Shown piece after piece: positions 53,226-60,907 of a DNA stretch of 64,000 nucleotides. The stretch covers positions 1 through 64,000 of the forward strand of contig NZ_DATBTY010000018.1 of the NCBI RefSeq assembly GCF_036516575.1, in the 5' to 3' direction. The notes under the pieces are model-generated. The model was not told where the DNA came from and searched no databases. It saw only the letters and a program-made list of their open reading frames with translations. Position 1 is the stretch's first letter; each line of letters begins with the position of its first letter. The stretch comes from Cerasibacillus sp036516575 (GTDB taxonomy: Bacteria; Bacillota; Bacilli; Bacillales; Amphibacillaceae). The translations under genes were made by a program, and so were the position numbers.

Positions 53226-54200
53226 ATGACAAGTCAACATCGATTAAGGTTTTTTCCTATTATGTTATTTGCTAGTGTAATGGGATTAGCCGGTGTAAGT
53301 ATAGCGATGACATACTTTGAACAAGCAAACGGGTTTCAGCCGATGATATCATGGCTGTTTTTCTTTATTGCATGTTTATTATTTTTGATCAATGGTGGGA
53401 TCTTCATTTATCGCTTTGTCCGTTATAAAGAAGATGTCATCAATGAATTTAATCATCCGGTAAAAATGAACTTTTTCGGGGCCATCTCAATAAGTCTACT
53501 TCTAATAAGTGTGCCTCTACTTAACTATCATAGTAATCTATCATTTATTATTTGGTTGATCGGTGTACTCTTTCAACTTATTCTTACATTAAATGTGTTA
53601 TCCAAACTCATTTGGAAGCATTACTTTCAGATTCAAGCATTTAATGCGACTTGGTTTATTCCGCTGGTTGGAAATATTGTTGTGCCACTTGCTGGTGTTG
53701 AACATGTAAGCATGTCTATTAATTGGATATTCTTTAGTATAGGTATATTATTCAGCATCATTTATATGACCGTTTTTATTTATCGTGTCTACTTTCACCC
53801 GGCTTTTCCAGAACCGTTAAAACCGAGTTTTTTTATTCTATTAGCACCACCGGGCATCGGCTTTAGTTCCTATATGAGACTTGCTGGAGAAATAGACGGT
53901 TTTGCTTGGTTACTTTACGGAATAGCATTTTATTTAGGTTTGCTTTTCCTTATTCAGTTTAAACGTTTTTTTACGGGGAAGTTCTTTATTTCATGGTGGG
54001 CTTACCTCTTTCCAAGCGCAGCTGTAACAAATGCAACCTACATGTTATATAGAGAAACAAATGAACAATTATATCTCTACATTTTCCAGATACAAAGCAT
54101 TGGACTGATCTTTTTAAGCCTATTTTTAATTTGGAAAACGATAGAACTCATCCGCAAACGTAAGCTGTGTATTCCAGGACCTGAACGAAATTCAAACTAA
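53226..54200 (+). CDS. SLAC1/TDT-family transporter (TehA-like)
   Basis: This 324-aa membrane protein has about ten segments. NATWFIPLVGNIVVPLAG and FILLAPPGIGFSSYMRLAG are the conserved blocks of the tellurite-resistance/dicarboxylate (SLAC1) family, where a central Phe gates the pore. Members are anion channels or carriers (chloride, sulfite, malate). AAAAGGGG precedes the ATG. It lies 220 bp after the LuxR-type gene; cotranscription under the riboswitch is possible but not shown. Confidence 0.85.
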   Translation: MTSQHRLRFFPIMLFASVMGLAGVSIAMTYFEQANGFQPMISWLFFFIACLLFLINGGIFIYRFVRYKEDVINEFNHPVKMNFFGAISISLLLISVPLLNYHSNLSFIIWLIGVLFQLILTLNVLSKLIWKHYFQIQAFNATWFIPLVGNIVVPLAGVEHVSMSINWIFFSIGILFSIIYMTVFIYRVYFHPAFPEPLKPSFFILLAPPGIGFSSYMRLAGEIDGFAWLLYGIAFYLGLLFLIQFKRFFTGKFFISWWAYLFPSAAVTNATYMLYRETNEQLYLYIFQIQSIGLIFLSLFLIWKTIELIRKRKLCIPGPERNSN

Positions 54201-54212
54201 ATCAATATAAAG

Positions 54213-54243
54213 AAATCATGCCGCGAAAACGGCATGATTTTTC
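54213..54243. terminator. Terminator of the SLAC1-like gene
   Basis: Perfect 11-bp AAATCATGCCG / CGGCATGATTT stem with a short loop and T-run. Confidence 0.9.
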
Positions 54244-54251
54244 GTATAAAA

Positions 54252-54440
54252 CTATATCTCATTGACTGAAATTAATTCATCGACTAAATATTCATCATCG
54301 ACCTTTTTCACATTAACAATACTGCGAAATTCTTTATACTTCGAATCATCTGGATAATGAATTGTAAATGCTTCGTTGAAAGTCACTTTCCAAAGTAAAA
54401 GCAATAAGCTCAAGAGTAACACAATATTTACCGGTAACAA
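54252..54440 (-). CDS. Small hypothetical protein with N-terminal hydrophobic segment (62 aa)
   Basis: The frame has a hydrophobic start (NIVLLLSLLLLLWKV) and an acidic, strand-rich remainder ending KKVDDEYLVDELISVNEI. It could be a small anchored protein, but the TTG start has no ribosome site, so it may be a remnant. No family is recognised. Confidence 0.35.
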   Translation of the reverse strand: MLPVNIVLLLSLLLLLWKVTFNEAFTIHYPDDSKYKEFRSIVNVKKVDDEYLVDELISVNEI

Positions 54441-54631
54441 ATGGGTACCATAAAAAGGCGAATATTACCATTTGTCTAGGACTTTAGCAATGTAATATGG
54501 CTTTTTTACCATAACTTAGTATAATAAGAGAAATGGATCCTTTTGATAGATTATCTACTTGAAGAAATCAGTAAAAAGCTTTTAAGGGTAACAACCGAGG
54601 TACCTAACTTAATGTAATAAACGATTGTAAT

Positions 54632-54672
54632 AAAAAACCCCCATTTCTATATTTCATAGAAACAGGGGGCCT
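54632..54672 (-). terminator. Terminator of the CbpA-like gene
   Basis: CCCC-TTTCT / AGAAA-GGGG stem followed by six T on the minus strand. Confidence 0.88.
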
Positions 54673-54690
54673 GTTATGTCTCAACGTTTG

Positions 54691-55320
54691 TTAATTTAAT
54701 TTTTCAATATCTGTAATCGTAAAGTTATTGTCATCAAGTGCTTTTACGACTTTTTGCATCAATGTTTCATCGACTTCTTCAGGTAGAACAACACAAACTC
54801 TTCTCACATATTGGGAATTATTATTAAGCGAAATCACACTCTGAACATTACAGTATTCATTAACGACACTTAACATTTTCTGTAAAGCACCAGCATATTC
54901 AATCGTACCAATAGTAAGTGAGTAACTCCCATTGTGTACACCCCAAGCATTCTCTAGGACTTGAATAACATTCCCATTCGTTAATATACCTAAAAAGTTT
55001 TTATCCTCATCAACAACTGCAAGAAAAGGCAGTTGCTTGATTGATTTAAACACTTTAAAAAACGCATCTTCTTCCCTGACATAACTATTCTTGCGATCTG
55101 CAATCAATTCATTTAGTGGGGCATCTAGTGAATGTTCTCTTTCATGTTTTAATAGATGGACTTTATAAACATTACCGACATACTTTTCTCCCGCTTCATC
55201 TAGGACAGGGATACAGCGATAACCGGATGTGACTAATTTGTCCATAACATCTTGCATATTATCATTTTCTTTAACATAAACCACTTCTGTCTTATTGACA
55301 TAATCATTTTTAACAAGCAT
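54691..55320 (-). CDS. cbpA: CBS-pair protein resembling cyclic di-AMP binding protein CbpA
   Basis: This 209-aa protein has a CBS pair (about 8-125: VMDKLVTSGYRCIPVLDEAG; QLPFLAVVDEDKNFLGILTNGNVIQ) and a C-terminal ACT-like domain (130-205, SLTIGTIEYAGALQKMLSVVNEY). Order and length match CbpA of Listeria and Bacillus relatives, which bind c-di-AMP. No potassium transporter is adjacent. GGGGGTTTTAGG precedes the ATG. The ligand is inferred from homology; AMP/ATP are alternatives. Confidence 0.65.
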   Translation of the reverse strand: MLVKNDYVNKTEVVYVKENDNMQDVMDKLVTSGYRCIPVLDEAGEKYVGNVYKVHLLKHEREHSLDAPLNELIADRKNSYVREEDAFFKVFKSIKQLPFLAVVDEDKNFLGILTNGNVIQVLENAWGVHNGSYSLTIGTIEYAGALQKMLSVVNEYCNVQSVISLNNNSQYVRRVCVVLPEEVDETLMQKVVKALDDNNFTITDIEKLN

Positions 55321-55490
55321 CCTAAAACCCCCTATAATTTATGTTATGAATAAACCCTATACATCCATTTTCTTATATTTTATTCCTAATTGCAATAGAA
55401 TTAAAATTCATCATCTTGCTGGATTATTAAGAACACATTATTCAACAAAAACTACTAATAGTTTTAATAATTGTATTTTAGATAATAGGG

Positions 55491-55567
55491 TTTACACCTG
55501 TATATAAAAATGATAATGTATGTCGTTGTGGACTCAAATAACGATTTATTGAGTCGCCTTTTTTTAA
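55491..55567 (+). promoter_or_regulatory. Promoter and early terminator before the GltS-like gene
   Basis: TTTACA (55491-55496), 17 bp, TAATGT (55514-55519). Only about ten bases later GACTCAA / TTGAGTC (55531-55553) forms a hairpin followed by seven T. The result is either a roughly 45-nt RNA or an attenuated leader of the transporter gene at 55707. Confidence 0.5.
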
Positions 55568-55706
55568 AAAATTAGAGATTCATTCCTCACTATATTCAAA
55601 TCCAAAAATTTTCATGATGAGCGTCTTCATATATGGACTCATTTACCTTAATATAGTTCAGACATAAAACGCTTTCAATAAACTTCATAAAAAAGGAGAT
55701 GAGATA

Positions 55707-57053
55707 ATGGCTTTTTCACCTTGGGATTTTTTCGTCGACTTCGGTTTAGCCGCGGTACTATTAATTATCGGAACAATTCTACGAGCCAAAGTAAAATTCA
55801 TTCAAAAATTATTTCTACCAGCTAGTATCATCGCTGGCTTTTTAGGACTATTACTAGGACCAAATGGTTTAAATTTCTTACCGTTTTCTAACCAGATTAG
55901 CACATATCCAGCCATTCTAATCGCCTTTATCTTCGGGTCAATACCCTTAACTGCAAATGCTGTGAGTTGGAAAAAAATCAAAGGCCGAATTGGGAGCATG
56001 TGGGCCTACTCACAAAACTCAATGGTGTTAATGTGGGGAGCCGGCCTATTATTTGCGATGCTATTTATCAATCCATTTTGGGATCAGCTTCATGCTGGAT
56101 TCGGGCTTATATTAGCTGCGGGATTTGTTGGTGGACACGGAACAGCCGCTGCTGTCGGCGATATGTTTAGTAAACACGGCTGGGAAGAAGCGACATCACT
56201 GGCAATGACCTCGGCAACAGTCGGTGTACTTGCTGCCATTTTAATAGGTGTTTTATTTATTAAAATTGGATCAAAGAAAGGGTATACATCTTATTTAACT
56301 GATTTTAAAGATTTACCAAATGAACTAAGGACCGGTCTAATTCCACCCCCTAAACGACAAAGTATTAAAATGGACACTGTTTCACCGATTTCCGTTGATC
56401 CATTCGTCCTACATTTTGCCTTAGTTATTTTCATAGCAATGGGTGGTTATTACTTGAGTAAGTGGGGAGAAGCACTATTCCCTCAAGCTACGATTCCTGT
56501 CTTTTCCTTAGCTTTTATTGTTGGATTACTCGTTAAAAAAATCCTTATTAGTACAAATTCAGATCAATATATCAATGGACATGTTGTGAGTCGAATTAGT
56601 GGAAGTGCAACTGATTTTCTCGTTGCATTCGGAATAGCATCTATTAGTATCTCTGTTGTACTCGATTACATTACACCATTAGTGATTTTACTCAGTTTTG
56701 GATTAATCATCGCTTTTATGTTTTTTGCAGTTATATCGAAAAAATACTTTCCTGATTATTGGTTTGAACGTGGGATATTTAACTGGGGTTGGACAACTGG
56801 AACCGTTGCAATGGGAATCGCCCTATTGCGTATTGTCGACCCACATTCAGAAAGTAAGACACTGGATGATTACGGTTTAGCCTATATTCCAATTGCACCA
56901 GTAGAGGTCCTTTTAGTCACATTCGGACCATTACTCGTAATCCAATCGCAGTCCTATCTCTTTGTGGCCGTTACACTGTTAGCATCTGCATTCATATTTT
57001 GGATATCTTATAAAAACAATTGGATTAAAAAGAAAGCGACAACAAAACAATAA
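55707..57053 (+). CDS. Sodium/glutamate symporter (GltS) family protein
   Basis: This 448-aa transporter has two inverted membrane halves. PASIIAGFLGLLLGPNG and GFVGGHGTAAAVGDMF in the first, and NWGWTTGTVAMGIALLRIVDP in the second, are the reentrant-loop motifs of GltS-like carriers. It differs from E. coli GltS in its middle loop, so the substrate may be another amino acid or dicarboxylate. AAAAAGGAGATGAG precedes the ATG. Monocistronic. Confidence 0.82.
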   Translation: MAFSPWDFFVDFGLAAVLLIIGTILRAKVKFIQKLFLPASIIAGFLGLLLGPNGLNFLPFSNQISTYPAILIAFIFGSIPLTANAVSWKKIKGRIGSMWAYSQNSMVLMWGAGLLFAMLFINPFWDQLHAGFGLILAAGFVGGHGTAAAVGDMFSKHGWEEATSLAMTSATVGVLAAILIGVLFIKIGSKKGYTSYLTDFKDLPNELRTGLIPPPKRQSIKMDTVSPISVDPFVLHFALVIFIAMGGYYLSKWGEALFPQATIPVFSLAFIVGLLVKKILISTNSDQYINGHVVSRISGSATDFLVAFGIASISISVVLDYITPLVILLSFGLIIAFMFFAVISKKYFPDYWFERGIFNWGWTTGTVAMGIALLRIVDPHSESKTLDDYGLAYIPIAPVEVLLVTFGPLLVIQSQSYLFVAVTLLASAFIFWISYKNNWIKKKATTKQ

Positions 57054-57073
57054 CGACCTTTTATATGATACTA

Positions 57074-57113
57074 ACAAGCGGAGAAAACGTATTTCGTTTT
57101 TTCCGCTTGTTTT
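57074..57113 (+). terminator. Terminator of the GltS-like gene
   Basis: ACAAGCGGA-AAAACG / CGTTTT-TCCGCTTGT stem followed by TTTT. It resembles the terminator at 5315-5353. Confidence 0.88.
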
Positions 57114-57169
57114 AATATATATATCTGTATGGTATTTTGGAGGTTAGGCGAGGTGCGTTGGAGGGCCAA

Positions 57170-57570
57170 GGCGGTATATCGAAGCAGGTTTGCGGTGCGA
57201 GAGGTAGCATTGGAGCTTCAATGCGGTGTCTCGTCGTCGGTTTTGAGCGCGAGAGGCTGTATTGTACGTTCAACGCGGTGTCTCGTCGTGAGTTTTGAGC
57301 GCGAGAAGCTGTATTGAACGTTCGACGCGGTGTCTCGTCGTGAGTTTTGTTCGCGAGAGGCTGCATTGAGCTTTCAACGCGGTGTCTCGTCGTCGGTTTT
57401 GAGCGCGAGAGGCTGTATTGTACGTTCAATGCGATGTCTCAGCACAGCTTTCACATGTGAGAGGACGCGTTGGAGCTTTAATGTGATGTCTCGTTGTAGT
57501 TTTTCAACGTGAGAGGACATATTGAAACCTCAATACGTTGTCTCGTGGTGAGTTTTCAACGCGAGAAGCT
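57170..57570. repeat. Repeat family A, locus 3
   Basis: The CAATG/CAACG landmark occurs at 57219, 57271, 57323, 57375, 57427, 57479 and 57531, always 52 bp apart. Units contain TGTCTCGTCG, GCGCGAGAGGCTG and ATTG-ACGTTCAA, in the same orientation as locus 1 but with a different sub-consensus (GTCGT, GAGCGC). It lies between the converging GltS-like and mvaS genes. Confidence 0.93.
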
Positions 57571-57613
57571 ATCACTCACTTCAATTGTCAGAGCAAATCT
57601 AGAAAATCACATA

Positions 57614-57660
57614 TAAAAAAGGCTCCGCATATCGATCTACATCGACTTACGGAGCTCTTT
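57614..57660 (-). terminator. Terminator of mvaS
   Basis: GAGCTCCG...TCGAT / ATCGA...CGGAGCC stem followed by six T on the minus strand. Confidence 0.85.
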
Positions 57661-57667
57661 ATTTCCA

Positions 57668-58834
57668 TTATTTTTTATTAATATATTGACGCATGTGATC
57701 TTTAATTCCAGCTAAACAAATTGGAGCAGGGTCTTTCGTTACATCTAAATCTAATGAAGAACCGTCAACCGGAAGTACCTCTTCAAAAATCTTTTCATAC
57801 TCTGGTATTGAAATTTCCTGACGTGCTGCAAATAACTCCATATGTTTATCAATAAAAAGATGTTCACGATAGTCCGGTTGTAAAATTCCAGAGAAAAATT
57901 CACCGACCGCACCAGACCCATAACTAAATAGGCCGATTCGTGAGCCATCTTTCAATGGCTTTTGTTCGAGTAAAGATAACAGGCTTAAATATAATGATCC
58001 AGTATAAATATTTCCGATTCTTCGATTATAAGTTGTACTTGTTTGATAATAGTCGACTAATCGTTCTTTATCAGCTTCTGTACCTTCATCATAAATCGTA
58101 CGCAATGCTTTTAATCCCATTTTTGTATATGGTAAGTGATAACATAATGCTTCAAAATCACTTAGACCAAGCCCTGTTTTCTCTTTATACGTATTCCACA
58201 CCGATGAGAAAAAGGATATATATTTTTCATTTGAATATTTTCCATCAACATAAGCAGTGTCTGAGTATACAGGACGCCAGAAATCCATAATATCATCTGT
58301 TTGATATGTGCTTGTTTCTTCTAATGCCATGATTCTTGGATTGGCACTAATAACAATTGCGACAGCGCCTGCCCCTTGTGTGACTTCGCCCGGCGTATTC
58401 AAGCCATATCTTGCAATATCGGAAGCAAGAATTAAAACTTTGCTGTCTGGATTTAAGGCAATATGGCCTTTCGCTAATTGAATCGCTGCTGTTGCTGCAT
58501 AGCATGCCTGCTTCATTTCAATTGAACGCGCTTCTGGTTTTAAGCCTAATAAATGATGGACATAAATCGCTGCTGATTTTGAATGGTCAATACCTGTTTC
58601 AGTTCCAAAAATAACAAAGTCAATCGCCTTTTTATCATCATCATTTAATATATTGAATGCAGCATTTGCAGCCAATGTCACTGGATCTTGAGTAATCGGC
58701 GCCACAGCCATCTCATCCTGACCGATTCCAATGGTATACTTTTCTGGCTCTTCCTTACGCGCCAACGCCAATTTATTCATATCAATATATAAATGTGGTG
58801 TGAAAAAACCTATTTTGTCAATACCTATTTTCAC
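57668..58834 (-). CDS. mvaS: Hydroxymethylglutaryl-CoA synthase
   Basis: This 388-aa thiolase-fold enzyme condenses acetyl-CoA with acetoacetyl-CoA, the second step of the mevalonate route. Active residues are E79 (GTETGID), C111 (MKQACYAAT) and H233 (CYHLPYTKM), numbering identical to the Gram-positive coccal enzymes. The GTG start follows AAAGGAGAA. It is monocistronic; no other mevalonate gene is in the window. Many Bacillus species use the MEP route, so this marks the lineage. Confidence 0.93.
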   Translation of the reverse strand: MKIGIDKIGFFTPHLYIDMNKLALARKEEPEKYTIGIGQDEMAVAPITQDPVTLAANAAFNILNDDDKKAIDFVIFGTETGIDHSKSAAIYVHHLLGLKPEARSIEMKQACYAATAAIQLAKGHIALNPDSKVLILASDIARYGLNTPGEVTQGAGAVAIVISANPRIMALEETSTYQTDDIMDFWRPVYSDTAYVDGKYSNEKYISFFSSVWNTYKEKTGLGLSDFEALCYHLPYTKMGLKALRTIYDEGTEADKERLVDYYQTSTTYNRRIGNIYTGSLYLSLLSLLEQKPLKDGSRIGLFSYGSGAVGEFFSGILQPDYREHLFIDKHMELFAARQEISIPEYEKIFEEVLPVDGSSLDLDVTKDPAPICLAGIKDHMRQYINKK

Positions 58835-59050
58835 TGCTGTGATTCTCCTTTATTTTAATACATAGTATATTTAGCGACACATTATAAACGTAGATTTAAT
58901 AATAATCATACTAACATATTTTCGCATATTCATTGAGAAAATGAAAGTGTTCTTGCTTTTTTAAGTAAGCAGTGAATATTTAACAATTTACAAAAGCATA
59001 AAATAGGTCTGCTAACGAGTTCAGTCCTTTTGCTCAAAACTCTTTTTATA

Positions 59051-60040
59051 TTAATATTCATAAAAATAACGCTGAATCTCCATATAATCCTCAGTCATGC
59101 AGAGAGCTAACATTAATAAAATACGTGCTTTCTGTGGTGTTAAGTTATCACCCGCAATCGTACGTAGTCCTTCATAAGCTGCTATATCAACAACAGACCC
59201 CTGCCCACCACGACTACTGCGCACGACATGAAGACCTTTCTCAATCGCGTGACGAATCGCGCGCTCCTCAACTCTGGAAAAACGCCCCGCCCCCACACCT
59301 GCAATGACCAGACCATCATAAGAATCAGTGGAAGAAATATAATCAATTAAATCACCATCTGCACCTGCGTATGAGTAAACAATGGCAATACGTGGCAATT
59401 GATTCATTTCAAGCTGAGTAAAAATCGAATGAACCGTATGTTTCCTTGTCGGCTCGCGATAAAACTCTACAGTCCCATTCGGATTGACCCACCCTAAATG
59501 GCCCAACTCACCCGATTGAAATGTTTCGACGCGATATGTATTCACTTTAGTGACATCACGCGCACAGCTAATTTGATCATTTGCGACGACAAGCACACCT
59601 CTTCCTTTCGATTGTTCATGGGTCGCCACTCGAACTGCGTTGAGGAAATTTAGTGGCGCATCCGTACTAAGAGCTGAGGATGGTCGTTGAGCTCCAACAA
59701 GTACAACAGGTTTATCCGTCGCTAACGTTAAATGTAAATAATAAGCTGTTTCTTCCAACGTACTTGTCCCTTGTGTAATAACAGCACCATCAAAATCTAA
59801 CTCATTTAAATATCGATTAACTTCACGCTGTAAAATCAGCCAATGTGCTTCTTTTAAATTAGTACTACTAATATTATCAATTTGTACCGGGTGAACTTCT
59901 GCAATCTGATTGATTTCAGGAAGGGAGTCCAAAAGCTCTTCACCTGTTATTTTTCCAGACGTATAGTCTTTTAAATCTAACCGATTCTTCCCTTTCGCTG
60001 AGATCGTTCCCCCCATAGAGAACAAAGCTATTTTTTTCAT
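59051..60040 (-). CDS. ansA: Type I L-asparaginase
   Basis: This 329-aa cytosolic enzyme hydrolyses asparagine. The first catalytic Thr is T12 in FSMGGTISAKG, the second is in ITQGTSTLEETAYYLHLTL, and VLVGAQRPSSALSTDAPLN carries the conserved Asp. No signal peptide is seen. The start at 60040 follows GGAGG; the frame extends to 60091 without support. It is single and unlinked to aspB/ansB. It is unrelated to the asparaginase II at 2808-3830. Confidence 0.92.
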   Translation of the reverse strand: MKKIALFSMGGTISAKGKNRLDLKDYTSGKITGEELLDSLPEINQIAEVHPVQIDNISSTNLKEAHWLILQREVNRYLNELDFDGAVITQGTSTLEETAYYLHLTLATDKPVVLVGAQRPSSALSTDAPLNFLNAVRVATHEQSKGRGVLVVANDQISCARDVTKVNTYRVETFQSGELGHLGWVNPNGTVEFYREPTRKHTVHSIFTQLEMNQLPRIAIVYSYAGADGDLIDYISSTDSYDGLVIAGVGAGRFSRVEERAIRHAIEKGLHVVRSSRGGQGSVVDIAAYEGLRTIAGDNLTPQKARILLMLALCMTEDYMEIQRYFYEY

Positions 60041-60283
60041 CTCTCTACCTCCAACAAACCCTAGACTTAATCTATATCGTATTATACACAATATAATAGA
60101 TTAATTTTATAGCTTCCTAGCTAGCTCAAAAAACTAACTTTTATATAATCCTAAAGACTCATTATTTAGAGCAATTATTACAAACAAATTAAATTTATGT
60201 AAAAAACAGTAAATTATATACAAATTTTTGGCTAACACCGTTATAATGCCTTAATAAAGGAGTATATGGAGGGAGGGATTACA

Positions 60284-60571
60284 ATGGATCGCTTTTTTAG
60301 TTTTGACAAGATGCTTACACCTACAATTATTAAAATTCTTTTTTGGATTGGACTTGTTTTCGTAGGATTAACAGGCTTAGTCTTTATTATTTCAGGGCTT
60401 AATACATATGCTGGTGGATTTATTACACTTTCTGGTATTGGCATTTTAGTCGTTGGTCCAATCTTTGTAAAAGTCTATTGCGAACTACTTATTGTCATGT
60501 TTAAAATGCACGAAACATTAGTTGAAATTAGAGATGAATTAAGACAATCTAAGCAACAAAGAATTTCATAA
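60284..60571 (+). CDS. DUF4282 domain-containing membrane protein
   Basis: This 95-aa protein has two hydrophobic segments (IIKILFWIGLVFVGLTGLVFIISG and a second at about 42-60, listed here only by position for the latter) followed by VKVYCELLIVMFKMHETLVEI, the conserved amphipathic end of DUF4282. The start at 60284 follows GGAGGG. The frame's role is unknown. A TATAAT at about 60240 may be its -10. It lies alone before the TPP riboswitch. Confidence 0.8.
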   Translation: MDRFFSFDKMLTPTIIKILFWIGLVFVGLTGLVFIISGLNTYAGGFITLSGIGILVVGPIFVKVYCELLIVMFKMHETLVEIRDELRQSKQQRIS

Positions 60572-60639
60572 TAAAAAACAGCTTTACAAAACGTGTATAA
60601 TATGATAACGTTTACACAAATGAATAATTAGGAATCTAC

Positions 60640-60737
60640 TAGGGGTGTCCAAACAGCTTGGACTGAGAGAAGAGCGCGCTTTAAGCTCTTTGACTCTTAG
60701 AACCTGATCTGGTTTGTACCAGCGGAGGGAAGTAGTC
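60640..60737 (+). ncRNA. TPP (THI-box) riboswitch
   Basis: AGGGGTGTCC, the invariant CTGAGAG (60663), ACCTGATCTGG (60702) and TACCAGCGGAGGGAAG (60717-60733) are the TPP aptamer blocks in order. The P3 arm (AGAGC...GCTCT) is present. A terminator is at 60802 and thiC follows, so thiamine pyrophosphate should repress thiC. Confidence 0.96.
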
Positions 60738-60801
60738 TGCATACATGTATCCTTTTGTGATGCATCGTTTTTTGTAAGTCCATGCTCTTGTGTAGGCAAT
60801 G

Positions 60802-60840
60802 AATCGGGTTCTTGAAAAAGAACTCGATTTTTTTATTTTT
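60802..60840 (+). terminator. TPP riboswitch expression-platform terminator
   Basis: AATCG-GTTCTT / AAGAAC-CGATT stem with seven T. Confidence 0.88.
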
Positions 60841-60907
60841 TAAGGTGACTTACTTTCTTCCTATACCTCGATAGTATTCCAATAAACATCAGAGGGAGGA
60901 ATTATTC

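Noticed and set aside
57112..57429. Minus-strand frame of 105 codons and plus-strand frames through family A locus 3.
   Set aside because: 52 is not a multiple of three, so the frame shifts in each unit and stays open only because the repeat is poor in stops. No ribosome site.
57668..58834. mvaS as part of a biosynthetic (polyketide beta-branching) cluster.
   Set aside because: No polyketide or carrier protein genes are nearby, and active-site spacing is that of primary-metabolism HMG-CoA synthase.
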